52,393 nucleotides of DNA from a virus, in IMG/VR virus record IMGVR_UViG_3300048999_000021, positions 1 to 52,393 of that record; one strand, given 5' to 3'. Within the stretch, counting starts at the first letter, position 1; each line of letters begins with the position of its first letter. The notes below the pieces were generated by a model. That model was not told where the DNA came from and searched no databases. It saw only the letters and a list, made by a program, of their open reading frames with translations. This document shows positions 31,114-38,934 of the stretch, in pieces. The position numbers and the translations under genes were made by a program.

Positions 31114-31865
31114 CAGACCTCCTCGCAGATCGCCGTGCGCGTGTCATAGTAAGCCGTATCAACCCAGGTTTCGTTTTTCCAGGCGCCGAACCGTCCGGTC
31201 CGGAACACCTCGGGATTGCAGTCGCAGGTGGTCGACAGCGGCTTGGAGATGATGACGGCGTCGGGCGGGGCTGCCGCCAAGGGCCACTCCGTCGCGCCCC
31301 ACCCGAAGATCACCGACGACCGCACCCATGGAACCTCCGGGTCGCCGTTCATGATGACCGTGTTCATCTCCTGGCCCTCCACGGAGCACTCCGGGGTAAT
31401 CCCGACCTGGCGGTGCGTAAAGACATGAGTTGGCACCCGACAGAACTGGCTCGCCGGAGCGGTGTTCACTACCAGGTCGAAGCTCTCAGCCATGCCCGGC
31501 AGCAGCCCGGGCGTCACGCGGATGTCGGTGATCCGGTCGCGGTAGACATCCCACAGCTTGTCGTACGTCTCGTGCATCGCCCAGGCGTGCCGGCTCTCTA
31601 CCTGGCCGTTGATCGTGATGTTGACATCGCCGTAGAGCTTCCGCCGGTAGTCGAGGATCGTCCCGCCCTCAACCCACTCGCGGATGTAGCCGTCGGGGTG
31701 GTCTAGCGTCATCCCGGGGATCGGCGCCCGGAGGTAGATCGGTCCACGCAGTGGAGACTTCCGGCGCGGCGCGAAGATCTCAACGCCACACCCGAGGCCC
31801 TCAGCTGCCCAGGCAGCAGCCAGGCTACTCGGGCCGCACCCGATCACGGCAACACTCTTGATCAT
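31113..31865 (-). CDS. Rossmann-fold flavoprotein/oxidoreductase-like protein
   Basis: 250 residues. N-terminus KSVAVIGCGPSSLAAAWAAE is a GxGxxS dinucleotide-binding loop, followed by EIFAPRRKSPLRG. A later DLVVNTAPASQF segment fits an FAD- or NAD-binding fold. It lacks the C-terminal reductase parts of longer flavoenzymes. Located 1.2 kb from ThyX with a 131-residue protein between, so it may supply reducing equivalents or modify a base; no homologous pathway can be proven here. GAGCCCGA precedes ATG 31865, a variant of the start motif. Confidence 0.6.
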   Translation of the reverse strand: MIKSVAVIGCGPSSLAAAWAAEGLGCGVEIFAPRRKSPLRGPIYLRAPIPGMTLDHPDGYIREWVEGGTILDYRRKLYGDVNITINGQVESRHAWAMHETYDKLWDVYRDRITDIRVTPGLLPGMAESFDLVVNTAPASQFCRVPTHVFTHRQVGITPECSVEGQEMNTVIMNGDPEVPWVRSSVIFGWGATEWPLAAAPPDAVIISKPLSTTCDCNPEVFRTGRFGAWKNETWVDTAYYDTRTAICEEV

Positions 31866-32101
31866 TCGGGCTCCCGGTGAGTATGGTTGACGTCACGGCG
31901 GTTCGGCGGATCATCCTCGTATCCGCGAAAGTGAGCATGCTGGTGGTAGGCGCGCATGGACCTGATCACGCCCTCGCTCACGTTCGCGCGGACCGTGGAC
32001 AACCCGCCGATCGGCACGTGCCGTAGGTTGAAGTGTGCAAAGAACGTCTCGTTATCCATCTCGTCTGCAGGTGCGACTCGACGGAGTTTGGCTTTCGCCA
32101 T
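31862..32101 (-). CDS. Small hypothetical protein
   Basis: 79 residues from ATG 32101, preceded by GAGGGGAGTCGGG (start element). Starts MAKAKLRRVAPADEMDNETF; His-rich C-terminus (YHQHAHFRGYEDD ... HTHREPE) that could bind metal. It heads the cassette of flavoprotein, DUF1599-like protein, ThyX and UDG. Confidence 0.6.
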   Translation of the reverse strand: MAKAKLRRVAPADEMDNETFFAHFNLRHVPIGGLSTVRANVSEGVIRSMRAYHQHAHFRGYEDDPPNRRDVNHTHREPE

Positions 32102-32158
32102 CCCGACTCCCCTCGATGTGAGGATGGTAGACCGGATCTTGAACCGCGTCTACCTGTA
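32101..32158 (-). promoter_or_regulatory. Start element and hairpin before 32101 gene
   Basis: AGTCGGGA at 32101-32108 overlaps the A of the ATG. Upstream, GGTAGAC pairs with GTCTACC around a 15-base loop, another hairpin in front of the motif. Its loop does not read TGAGGG. Confidence 0.55.
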
Positions 32159-32162
32159 GCGA

Positions 32163-32222
32163 ACCGGGCGGGGCTTGTTAGGCTCACCCGCCCGGTCCCG
32201 GTCACCTAGCCGCTACGGCTAG
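32163..32222 (-). terminator. Tandem hairpins after the SSB-like gene
   Basis: In transcription order: CTAGCC/GGCTAG (32206-32222), then ACCGGGCGGG/CCCGCCCGGT (stem 10 bp, 32163-32196). No U tract follows, so termination may be partial or Rho-assisted. They separate the recombination operon from the nucleotide cassette. Confidence 0.65.
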
Positions 32223-32228
32223 ACAATG

Positions 32229-33071
32229 CTAGAAAGGATCCTCTTCGTCCTCTTCAGCGTCGTCCGACTCCTCGGCTTCGTCGCCGGTCATCTTGTCCCA
32301 GACCTCGGCGGCCAGCTCGGCGTCGGTGTGTCGCTTGAGCACCTTGAAGTCCGGAGACCACTCCTTGAGCAGCTCCTTGATCTCAGTGCGCGAGAGCGCG
32401 GAGATCTCTTCCAGAGTCCACTCGTCACCCTCAGCCTCTTCCTCTTCAGCTTCCTCAGCCTCTTCCTCTTCGGTCTCGTCGTCGGCGACCTCGTCAGCTT
32501 CGGCGTCCTCGTCCTCAGCTTCGACGTCAGCGCTGGAGGTGGCCTCCTCGTCCTCGTCGTCCCACGCCGACCCGCCATCGTCGCCAGACAGCGGCAGGAA
32601 CCCAGCGCCGGCCACTTCCAGCTTCTCCTCGTACCCGCCCTTGGCCGGGACGAACTTGGTGCGGATGCGGCAGGCCGCGCCCTCCTTGACGGTCTTGGTG
32701 CCGATCTTGAGAATCGTCGGCGGGTCGTCATTCTCGTCGACGGTCACCCCGCCCGCTCCCCAGAACGCCTTGCGGTTGAAGCCGAAGGTGTCGAGGAAGT
32801 TGTTGATGTACGGAGCGCCCTGCTTGGTGACGTTGAGACCGACCCAGATCCCATACCCGTTGTACTTGGCCTTGTCCGATCCCTTCGGCTCCGCGATCTC
32901 GCACAAACCCGAGATCCGAGGGTCCCCGTTGCGGTTGTCCTTGACTCGCAAGAACTTGAGCTGGGTGCGATAGATGCCCTTCGGCGGAGTCGGCCCGTCA
33001 TAGAATCCATCGCTCGACGAGTCGACTTCAGCGGCGTCCTCGCCGACGTTGAACTTGAGCTTCTTCGTCAC
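32229..33071 (-). CDS. Single-stranded DNA-binding protein-like
   Basis: 280 residues from GTG 33071 (GTGA overlap with the ATPase gene). Residues 25-150 are a beta-rich, OB-like domain (GIYRTQLKFLRVKDNRNGDP; YGIWVGLNVTKQGAPYIN). A very acidic linker, a helix-rich region and a final EEDEEDPF follow. That acidic DPF end is the interaction tip of SSB proteins. The gene sits beside a Sak4-like ATPase and a Cas4-like nuclease, a typical recombination set. Sequence-only OB recognition is uncertain; the tail is the strongest clue. Confidence 0.7.
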   Translation of the reverse strand: MTKKLKFNVGEDAAEVDSSSDGFYDGPTPPKGIYRTQLKFLRVKDNRNGDPRISGLCEIAEPKGSDKAKYNGYGIWVGLNVTKQGAPYINNFLDTFGFNRKAFWGAGGVTVDENDDPPTILKIGTKTVKEGAACRIRTKFVPAKGGYEEKLEVAGAGFLPLSGDDGGSAWDDEDEEATSSADVEAEDEDAEADEVADDETEEEEAEEAEEEEAEGDEWTLEEISALSRTEIKELLKEWSPDFKVLKRHTDAELAAEVWDKMTGDEAEESDDAEEDEEDPF

Positions 33072-33919
33072 TTGCTACCTGCCTTCTGCGGAGCGCGGCG
33101 TGGCGCTCGCGCGGTTGGGGCTCGCCGGGTGGCGGCCTTGATCGGTGTAACGCTGCCCTTCGCGGCTGCCGCCTTGGCTGGCTTAGCGAGGTTCTTGGGT
33201 GGGGTGTTGGCGATCCGCGCGGTGATCTCCGGCATCGTCGGGCTGTCCACATACGGCACCAGCACGTCGTACCGATCCTTGCCAAAGTAGGGGCCACGAC
33301 GCCGCGTGCGGAGCCGGCGAACCTCGGACCCATCCTTTAGCTTGACCTCGGACAGGTACCCGACGATGTGCATCGACGCACAAGTCCACTGGCTCATGCC
33401 ATAGTCCTTGCCGAGGATGTCGGGCAGGATCAGGTCCTCACCCTCCTCGTCGGACTTCCGGAATGCGGTCGCTGTGTAGAGCATGTTTACCGGTAGCGCG
33501 TTAAACATCCGCACGTACCGCTTGTACATGTTCTGCCACTTCTGGTGGTCCTGGATTGCGGGGATGTCCGGATCGCGCGACGGGTTCTCAGCGATCGCCC
33601 GATCGAGGATCCACCGCAGCATCAGCTGCTGGAACTCGGTCAGGCTGTCGATGATCACCCAGGGGAAGCCGTGCGTTGGGTTGTCCTTGATCCACTTGTA
33701 CGCGGCTTCGACGTCCTCCCACTTCTCGCAGATCCACACCTTGGCCTGTGAGCCTTGCCGCTTGGCCGAGATAACGCCCTTCTCCGTCGCCAGGATCAAC
33801 CCGTTCGACGTCCCGGCTAGGACGGTCTTGCCCGAGCCCGAGTCCCCGTACACGAGCGCGTTGACCGACTCGGTGAAGTCGCCCAGGTCGGTAATGTTGA
33901 CGTTGCTAGGTAGCGCCAT
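33068..33919 (-). CDS. Sak4-like RecA-family ATPase
   Basis: 283 residues. Walker A NALVYGDSGSGKTVLAG, Walker B GFPWVIIDSLTEFQQ. The overall layout matches AAA_24/Sak4 proteins: RecA-core-like single-strand annealing or strand-exchange recombinases that work with an SSB. The C-terminal 50 residues are basic and Ala/Pro-rich (KAAAAKGSVTPIKAATRRAP), probably DNA-binding or SSB-binding. Overlaps the SSB-like gene by 4 bp. Confidence 0.8.
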   Translation of the reverse strand: MALPSNVNITDLGDFTESVNALVYGDSGSGKTVLAGTSNGLILATEKGVISAKRQGSQAKVWICEKWEDVEAAYKWIKDNPTHGFPWVIIDSLTEFQQLMLRWILDRAIAENPSRDPDIPAIQDHQKWQNMYKRYVRMFNALPVNMLYTATAFRKSDEEGEDLILPDILGKDYGMSQWTCASMHIVGYLSEVKLKDGSEVRRLRTRRRGPYFGKDRYDVLVPYVDSPTMPEITARIANTPPKNLAKPAKAAAAKGSVTPIKAATRRAPTARAPRRAPQKAGSK

Positions 33920-34104
33920 TACCCTTCCTCCTCTCCATGTTCGTTGAGCTCCCGCATGTTTGTGATAATGACCTCCAGCACCTCGATCCGCCTGATGAGC
34001 ACCTCGTACGTCGGCCGGTCGATCCGGTCTAGCGCGTACGTCTTCTTGACGCGCTGCTTCAGCCGGTCCAGATCCTCCCAGCCCCGGACCTTGATGGACC
34101 TCAC
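33919..34104 (-). CDS. Small coiled-coil protein
   Basis: 61 residues from GTG 34104, overlapping the previous TGA. Starts VRSIKVRGWEDLDRLKQRVK and then a long helix (PTYEVLIRRIEVLEVIITNM). Ends acidic (EHGEEEG). Function unknown; coupled to the Sak4-like gene. Confidence 0.6.
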   Translation of the reverse strand: MRSIKVRGWEDLDRLKQRVKKTYALDRIDRPTYEVLIRRIEVLEVIITNMRELNEHGEEEG

Positions 34105-34448
34105 GACTTGCCCGGTCGCTGCCTGGCTAGCTCGCGCCCCATCTCCTCGTACGCGAGGCGCAGCCGCCGGCTGACGACCCGGCGGCCGAACTGGTCGTGT
34201 GGCTTGGGGTTGACGACGCGGGGCGAGTGCGGCATGGTGAAGCGCCCTAGGACCACAGCCTGGCGACTGGCGGCCGCCTTGAGGCGGACGTCCCGCTGCG
34301 TCCCGTGCGTCTTGGGAGCATGGCCGTCGGGCTTGGCGCAGCCCTCCTTTGGGCACTTCAGGTGCCCGACGGCGCCGGTCATGGATGACTTGTGTGTTCC
34401 CTTGCGCACCCCGAGAAAGCCGGCGTGTAGCGGATTGCGGATGCCCAT
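34101..34448 (-). CDS. Hypothetical protein, 115 residues
   Basis: From ATG 34448 (AAGGAGCAGAT upstream). Basic. Contains LKCPKEGCAKPDGHAPKTHG (Cys pair and two His, possible zinc site). C-terminal helix (RLRLAYEEMGRELARQRPGK). No recognised family; lies between a nuclease and an ATPase of the recombination set. Confidence 0.55.
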   Translation of the reverse strand: MGIRNPLHAGFLGVRKGTHKSSMTGAVGHLKCPKEGCAKPDGHAPKTHGTQRDVRLKAAASRQAVVLGRFTMPHSPRVVNPKPHDQFGRRVVSRRLRLAYEEMGRELARQRPGKS

Positions 34449-34458
34449 ATCTGCTCCT

Positions 34459-35487
34459 TCATTCTTCCGTAGACTTCCTATGATTCTGATAGGGGTCTTC
34501 GACCTTGAACATGGCCGAGCGGTACTCGCGCCAGTCGTCCCCGTTCTCGTGCAGCTCGCACATCGCGTAGAACGGGCACATGTACGCGCAGTCCGTCGTT
34601 GGCGTCTTGAAGAGCGGGAGCTGCTTCGTCCGGTACGCCTCCATCGCGAGAGCTTCCGCCTGGATCCGGGCGACCTGGGTCCGGCGCTCGACGGGCGAGC
34701 GATAGACCGGCTCCCGCACCAGCAGCGGGCTCGGCTGCGACTTGGACACCGAACCGTCCTTGTTCAGGTACTCGCCGTCCTCATTGCGCGGCCGGGCGTC
34801 AGGCTTGGCCTTCCGGAGGAAGTTGTACATGATGCCTTCAAGGTGCTGGTCCTTTGTAATCAACCCCTGCGCCAGGAGCGCGTCGTGCGCGAAGGCCCAG
34901 TAGCTCCCAGCCTGGTCGTCCAGCGGCAGGTGCCCGAGCATGATCGCCTTCGCGGTCTTGTGCTCGAATAGCCATAGGTCGCCATGCTGGCTGGCCTCAT
35001 CGCGAGCTGCGCCGTCGAACGTCATCCCGTACGTCACGAGCGTGCCACCCGTAGCTGGACCAGAGCCTGGTCTGGATGGCCGCGCAATCGGCACCTCAAG
35101 GCTTTGCTCGGTAGCGATCCAGTACCAACGCTCATCCATGCCGTAGCGATCGAGGTACTCGCCTAGCATCGCCTCGCCGAGCTCCAGCGCGCTCACCCAC
35201 ACCGGCTCCTCGTCCACGCCGGCCGACCCGATCGGGAGCGTCCGCACATACGCGATCTCGTCATTGACGTAGTCGCGCCAGACCTTGAGGACGTTCTTGC
35301 CTCGGCGGAGCCCCTTGTACTTGTACCGCTCGGCGAGAGCCAGGTGGATGCCCGAGCCGAACCACAGCGCGTCAGCCTTGAAGCCGTTCGGCCGGAGCCC
35401 CTGCCGCCAGGCCCACGCCCATTGCTGAGGGCAGCGCTTGAACGAACGCCGCTCGGACGTCCGCAGGATCGGCACGCGGCTGCTCAT
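34459..35487 (-). CDS. Cas4/RecB-like PD-(D/E)XK exonuclease with Fe-S cysteines
   Basis: 342 residues. The nuclease core includes GMTFDGAARDE and DLWLFEHKTAKAIML (the E-x-K pair). Four cysteines at the usual cluster positions: C19 in the SFKRCPQQW motif, and C300, C304 and C310 in DCAYMCPFYAMCEL. These would hold a 4Fe-4S cluster. The enzyme probably resects DNA ends to create single strands for the Sak4-like ATPase. Length (342) is longer than stand-alone Cas4 (about 200) and like phage RecB-family nucleases. Confidence 0.8.
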   Translation of the reverse strand: MSSRVPILRTSERRSFKRCPQQWAWAWRQGLRPNGFKADALWFGSGIHLALAERYKYKGLRRGKNVLKVWRDYVNDEIAYVRTLPIGSAGVDEEPVWVSALELGEAMLGEYLDRYGMDERWYWIATEQSLEVPIARPSRPGSGPATGGTLVTYGMTFDGAARDEASQHGDLWLFEHKTAKAIMLGHLPLDDQAGSYWAFAHDALLAQGLITKDQHLEGIMYNFLRKAKPDARPRNEDGEYLNKDGSVSKSQPSPLLVREPVYRSPVERRTQVARIQAEALAMEAYRTKQLPLFKTPTTDCAYMCPFYAMCELHENGDDWREYRSAMFKVEDPYQNHRKSTEE

Positions 35488-35834
35488 AGCCCGGCTTCTT
35501 CCGCTGCCTTCTTTGCGCGCCGATCGCGCTCGGCCTTGAGCGCCTTCTCGGCCGATGAGTAGCTAGCGCCCGGGAAGTAATCCTGCTCTACGCCGTTGCT
35601 TCGATATGAATACGGCTCTCCGTCATGATTGACCCGATATAGCATGCGAGCCCTTGGCAGCGCCGCTAACACCACGCGCTCGACGATCTCGTAGTCGGTG
35701 TATCCCAGGTATGGCTGTTCGCGCTTGATGAATCGCTCGGCGAGTTCGCGGGTGGCGAATATGGCGTCTATGCGGTGATCCGAGTACTCGCCCGACTCGA
35801 CGGCATATACCGTCACCGGCTCGTTAGTTGCCAC
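35484..35834 (-). CDS. DUF7336-like protein
   Basis: 116 residues from GTG 35834. N-terminal VTVYAVESGEYSDHRIDAIF followed by ATRELAERFI is the signature of the DUF7336 family of small phage/bacterial proteins (VY-x-V-x-x-G-x-YSD-x-x-I). Function unknown. Overlaps the MazG-like gene and the nuclease gene. Confidence 0.6.
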   Translation of the reverse strand: MATNEPVTVYAVESGEYSDHRIDAIFATRELAERFIKREQPYLGYTDYEIVERVVLAALPRARMLYRVNHDGEPYSYRSNGVEQDYFPGASYSSAEKALKAERDRRAKKAAEEAGL

Positions 35835-36168
35835 CCTTGCCCACGCTCTCTGCCCATGCCAGCGCTACGTTGGCGACCTGGATCAGCTCCTTGACGAAGT
35901 CGTCTCGCCAGTTGGCCAAGGCTGCTTCGATCTCGTCAGGCGACGGATCGGCGCGGTATTGCGGCGCGATGTAGGTCTCTGGCCCTTTGTCGTACGTCAG
36001 CATCTCGGCGACCTCGCCGACCTCCTCCATGAGCGCTGCGAGCTTGAGCGCCACGGACAAGTCCGGGTTGCGCAGCGTCTTCTCGAAACCGTGCTTGGCC
36101 TCGGCCTTCATCGACTCAGCCAGCACCGCATCCAGCGTAGCCTGCTCCAAGCCTGTGATGTTACCCAT
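35824..36168 (-). CDS. MazG-like nucleotide pyrophosphohydrolase
   Basis: 114 residues from ATG 36168 (GAGGAGTCGGGA upstream). KLAALMEEVGEVAEMLTYDK carries the E-E-x-x-E metal site; DDFVKELIQVANVALAWAES is the second helix (E...Q...N). Such enzymes hydrolyse NTPs or ppGpp-like compounds and may clean the nucleotide pool. First gene of an operon that includes the Cas4-like and Sak4-like proteins. Confidence 0.7.
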   Translation of the reverse strand: MGNITGLEQATLDAVLAESMKAEAKHGFEKTLRNPDLSVALKLAALMEEVGEVAEMLTYDKGPETYIAPQYRADPSPDEIEAALANWRDDFVKELIQVANVALAWAESVGKGGN

Positions 36169-36176
36169 TCCCGACT
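36169..36176 (-). promoter_or_regulatory. AGTCGGGA start element before MazG-like gene
   Basis: CAGAGGAGTCGGGAATGGG: core directly abuts ATG 36168 with GAGGAG as ribosome site. Confidence 0.7.
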
Positions 36177-36200
36177 CCTCTGTTTGTTTGCCCTCAAGGC

Positions 36201-36258
36201 CAGGGTCCGACTATCGGGGTACGCACCTACCGATTAGAGCGGTGCCAATCGGACCCTG
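36201..36258. repeat. 58-nt interrupted inverted repeat upstream of MazG-like operon
   Basis: Arms CAGGGTCCGA (36201-36210) and TCGGACCCTG (36249-36258), perfect 10-bp stem. On the minus strand, inside lies GCACC/GGTGC with CCG-CTCTAAT-CGG nested. The size (58 nt) is too small for a tRNA, though the inner part mimics an anticodon arm. Likely a structured leader or operator. Confidence 0.6.
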
Positions 36259-36269
36259 ACTTTCAAGGC

Positions 36270-36286
36270 CCAGCTTGGAAAGCTGG
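36270..36286 (-). terminator. Small hairpin after the H1-like gene
   Basis: CCAGCTT-loop-AAGCTGG, 7-bp stem with 3-base loop, 10 bases downstream of the H1-like stop. No U tract; probably a weak terminator or part of the leader structure. Confidence 0.45.
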
Positions 36287-36295
36287 ACGGCTCGG

Positions 36296-36709
36296 TTACT
36301 CCTCTTCGAATGGATCTTGCACGGCGGCCAGGTTGCCCCGAGCGGCCGGAGCCTTCTTGGCTGGAGCCTTCTTCGCGGGAGCGCGCTTCGCGGGGGCAGC
36401 CTTGGCCGGAGCCTTCTTGGCAGCGACCTTCGCCGGCGCAGCCTTCGCGGCCGGCGCCTTCGCGGCGCGGGGCTTGCGAGGAGGCTTCGGCGCGTTGCGC
36501 CTGACCTCGGCGACCGCCTTGCGCGCGGCGAGTGACTGCTGGTTCTCCGGGGACTTCTGGAACACGAACCGCAGGCGCTGGAACAGCACCATCGTGGTCA
36601 CGTCCGGGGTGTAGCCGGTCTGGCGTTCGATGAAGTCGGCGAACGCGGTCTGGACGGCAGTGGGCTTCTGCTCGGCCAACTCGGCGAGGGGTGGCGTGTT
36701 CTTGGCCAT
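36296..36709 (-). CDS. Histone H1-like nucleoid protein
   Basis: 137 residues from ATG 36709 (CGAAGGAGCAATC upstream). Residues 1-70 form a small helical domain (AVQTAFADFIERQTGYTPDV). Residues 74-124 are repeats of PAKKA/AAPAK (lysine-alanine-proline), like actinobacterial and eukaryotic H1 tails. It ends in the acidic NLAAVQDPFEEE, similar to the DPF tip of SSB proteins. Likely coats or organises DNA and may bind the same partners as the SSB-like protein. Its own promoter-like sequence lies just upstream. Confidence 0.7.
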   Translation of the reverse strand: MAKNTPPLAELAEQKPTAVQTAFADFIERQTGYTPDVTTMVLFQRLRFVFQKSPENQQSLAARKAVAEVRRNAPKPPRKPRAAKAPAAKAAPAKVAAKKAPAKAAPAKRAPAKKAPAKKAPAARGNLAAVQDPFEEE

Positions 36710-36763
36710 GCTGATTGCTCCTTCGATTGATGTTTGGCCTGTTGGCCGGGAACGTTACTCCAA

Positions 36764-36792
36764 ATTCAAAAACATGGACACTTTGTTGTCAA
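36764..36792 (-). promoter_or_regulatory. Promoter-like sequence upstream of H1-like gene
   Basis: On the minus strand TTGACA (36787-36792), spacer 17, TTGAAT (36764-36769), in a locally AT-rich stretch, rare in this genome. GGAGTAACG and a GGCC-AACA-GGCC hairpin follow, resembling the other leaders. Good -35, fair -10. Confidence 0.6.
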
Positions 36793-36806
36793 GAAAATAT
36801 GGCGAG

Positions 36807-38681
36807 CTAATCCGCCTTGCGACCGGATAGGAGCGCCCGAACCACCTCGACTCCGCGCCTCTCATCCAGCCAGGACCGGGTGTCCTTGTCGCGCATAGAC
36901 GTCGTCCGGGCTATGCCCTCCTCGATTGTGCCGAGCGAGTGCAGGTACCAGACTGTCTTGGCCCGAGCCTCGCCGGTCGTGTTGTCGATACGAAACTCAA
37001 GCTGGACCTGATCATCGGGTATCCATGTCTCATCGATGATGAATATTTCGTCAGCGGCGTTGAGCTCGATCCCGACACCGCCGGTCTTGGTCTGCAGCAG
37101 CAGCACCCGGGCCGCAGGCACGGTCTGGAACTCCTCGATGATCCAGGCGCGATCCTTGTTTGGCACGGCGCCCGTCAGGACGAGATGCGGAATGCCTGCC
37201 ATCTGCGACAGGGTGTGGCTGAGCAGATCTAGCGTCTTCGTCGACTGCGACGCGATCACGATCTTGGAGTCACCTTCCGGGCTCTCGGCCGGCGAGCGGA
37301 TACCGCGCTCCTCCAGCGCACCGAGCAGGTAGTCGACCTTGTTGGACGGTAGCTCGGCCCAGACGTCCTCGCCGTTTGTGTCGAGGTGGTGGTTAGCAAA
37401 CTGCTTCGCCCGGGTCATCTCCGCCAACACGCCGTTCGCCGATAGTTCGCCCGACCCGAGGTCGATCGTCGCCGACTTCGCGAACCGCTCATAGGCTGTC
37501 TTTTGCTTCCCTTCCATCGGCAACCACACCGCGACGGGCGAGCTGGGATCGCTCGGGTCTAGGGGCTCTCCGCCGTACATCCGCGCGGGTAGCTCGGGCC
37601 GGACCTCGGCGGTCGTCCGTCGCAGCATCATCCGGCTCAGCTCCGCCTCCAGCGCCTCCTCGACGCCGGGCAGCTGCTCGCCGATCTCCAGGCCGTAGCC
37701 ACCCTCGATCACGTCCCAGTACTGCTTGATCCAAAACCACTTGCTCGCGTAGAGGTCGGGCCGGAGCCAGTTGAACGTGCCCCAGTAGTTCTGGTTGTTG
37801 CCTCGGGCCGGCGTCCCCGTGAGACAGAAGCGGAATGCCGTGGGGTTGAGCTTCGCGAGATGGACCATGCCCTGCCGGTTGGCTGACATCTTGAGCGTGT
37901 TGGGACCAATCAGGACCTCTTGCGACTCGTCGCAGATCATGCCTTCGAACAGCGCCGGATCGTGGAGAGCCGGATAGTCCGGCGGCAGCAGCTGCACCTC
38001 GCCGGACTTCTCCGTCTTGCGGATGCGCAGCATGGCCGGGTTGGCAAGGATGAATGTGAAGGAGTCGGGGTACTTGATCGAGTACTCGAACGCAGCGGAG
38101 ATCGTTTCCTCGCGCTTGGCGCGGACACCGACAGCCGCAAATGCAGCCCCCAGCCCCGGTAGCCAGCGCGCAATCTGCCGGGCCCACACCGTTTCCAGGG
38201 TGGTAGCGGGCGCGCTGACCAGGTACAGGCCCGGACGGTTGTTCTCGACCACAGCGGCGAGCGCCTGGATCGTCTTGCCGAGCCGTGGCTCATCCGCGAG
38301 GAGCGAGGCCTGCGCCGAGACCAGGTACTTGACGCCTATCGTCTGGTATGGACGGAGCGCGGCGTACAGCTCCGGAGCGAGGCGCGGCAGGTTCTCCAGC
38401 TCGACGCTGTCCCGGCGAGACAGGTCAACGAGCTCGGCGGTTCGCTCCTTCTCGCCGCGCGCCCACTCGGCCAGCTCCGGTCCGATCTCCAGCGCGTCGC
38501 CGAACACCGCGCGTAGCTTCAAGCACACGGACCAATCGAGCGGATAGTTCCACGTCTTCGTGCTCGGCGCCCAACGGGCGCCTGGTACGCGCTTCGCGTA
38601 GACCGGGCCGTCCCCGTTGGCGTACGGGATGCGGGCGACAATCCGTCGCCCGTCCCGCTCGATCGAAACCGTCCCTCGCAT
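36807..38681 (-). CDS. SNF2-like DEAD/H helicase
   Basis: 624 residues. Motif I LLADEPRLGKTIQALAAVV (Walker A variant PRLGKT), motif II MICDESQEVLIG, motif III FCLTGTPARGN, C-terminal helicase part with KIVIASQSTKTLDLLS, VLLLQTKTGGVGIELNA (motif V), and EIFIIDETWIPDDQVQLEFR (motif VI region). N-terminal 70 residues resemble the HARP-like module (PGARWAPSTKTWNYPLDW). SNF2-like phage helicases probably remodel or translocate on DNA during replication or recombination. Overlaps no gene but is close to its neighbours. Confidence 0.85.
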   Translation of the reverse strand: MRGTVSIERDGRRIVARIPYANGDGPVYAKRVPGARWAPSTKTWNYPLDWSVCLKLRAVFGDALEIGPELAEWARGEKERTAELVDLSRRDSVELENLPRLAPELYAALRPYQTIGVKYLVSAQASLLADEPRLGKTIQALAAVVENNRPGLYLVSAPATTLETVWARQIARWLPGLGAAFAAVGVRAKREETISAAFEYSIKYPDSFTFILANPAMLRIRKTEKSGEVQLLPPDYPALHDPALFEGMICDESQEVLIGPNTLKMSANRQGMVHLAKLNPTAFRFCLTGTPARGNNQNYWGTFNWLRPDLYASKWFWIKQYWDVIEGGYGLEIGEQLPGVEEALEAELSRMMLRRTTAEVRPELPARMYGGEPLDPSDPSSPVAVWLPMEGKQKTAYERFAKSATIDLGSGELSANGVLAEMTRAKQFANHHLDTNGEDVWAELPSNKVDYLLGALEERGIRSPAESPEGDSKIVIASQSTKTLDLLSHTLSQMAGIPHLVLTGAVPNKDRAWIIEEFQTVPAARVLLLQTKTGGVGIELNAADEIFIIDETWIPDDQVQLEFRIDNTTGEARAKTVWYLHSLGTIEEGIARTTSMRDKDTRSWLDERRGVEVVRALLSGRKAD

Positions 38682-38682
38682 G

Positions 38683-38862
38683 TCAGCGCTCGTTCCAGCT
38701 CTCGACGGCGAACGGGTCAGACTCCGTCACCACGGCCTCCTCCACGCTCACCAGCAGCGAGATCCGGTCAGCCGACATCTCTGCCTCGGCATAGCTGTCG
38801 AAGTCGTGGTCCAAGTTGCGATAGGTCGACTCGCCTGCGTAGCGGTACTCGACTCCGAACAT
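38683..38862 (-). CDS. Small hypothetical protein
   Basis: 59 residues from ATG 38862 (a leader element precedes it: GAGCCGGGAGCAGAC). Starts MFGVEYRYAGESTYRNLDHD, acidic, ending in FAVESWNER. The fold is probably beta-alpha. It heads the operon with the SNF2-like helicase. Confidence 0.6.
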   Translation of the reverse strand: MFGVEYRYAGESTYRNLDHDFDSYAEAEMSADRISLLVSVEEAVVTESDPFAVESWNER

Positions 38863-38867
38863 GTCTG

Positions 38868-38930
38868 CTCCCGGCTCTCGGGCGGGACCCTCATCCCGCG
38901 TAGCACAGACGCTACTCCACATACTTTGCA
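38868..38930 (-). promoter_or_regulatory. Leader element before 38862 gene
   Basis: Order on the minus strand: TGCAAAGTATGTGGAGTAGC, hairpin GCGGGA-TGAGGG-TCCCGC (38882-38899), then GAGAGCCGGGAG and the ATG. The TGCAWAGT-N4-GGAGTA arrangement matches that before 40465 at identical spacing. Confidence 0.65.
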
Positions 38931-38934
38931 TTGG

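Noticed and set aside
32226-33290. Long plus-strand reading frame of 354 codons
   Set aside because: Antisense shadow of the acidic SSB-like and Sak4-like genes; repeated acidic codons remove stops on the other strand. No ribosome site or family signature.
36201-36258. tRNA-like fold with a CTA anticodon-like loop
   Set aside because: Only 58 nt between acceptor-like ends, no T-arm with TTCRA, and no proper D-arm; better described as a structured leader.
36296-36709. Frameshifted or low-complexity artefact at the PAKKA repeats
   Set aside because: The frame is intact, has a good ribosome site and ordered N-terminal domain, and H1-like tails are known in actinobacteria and their phages.
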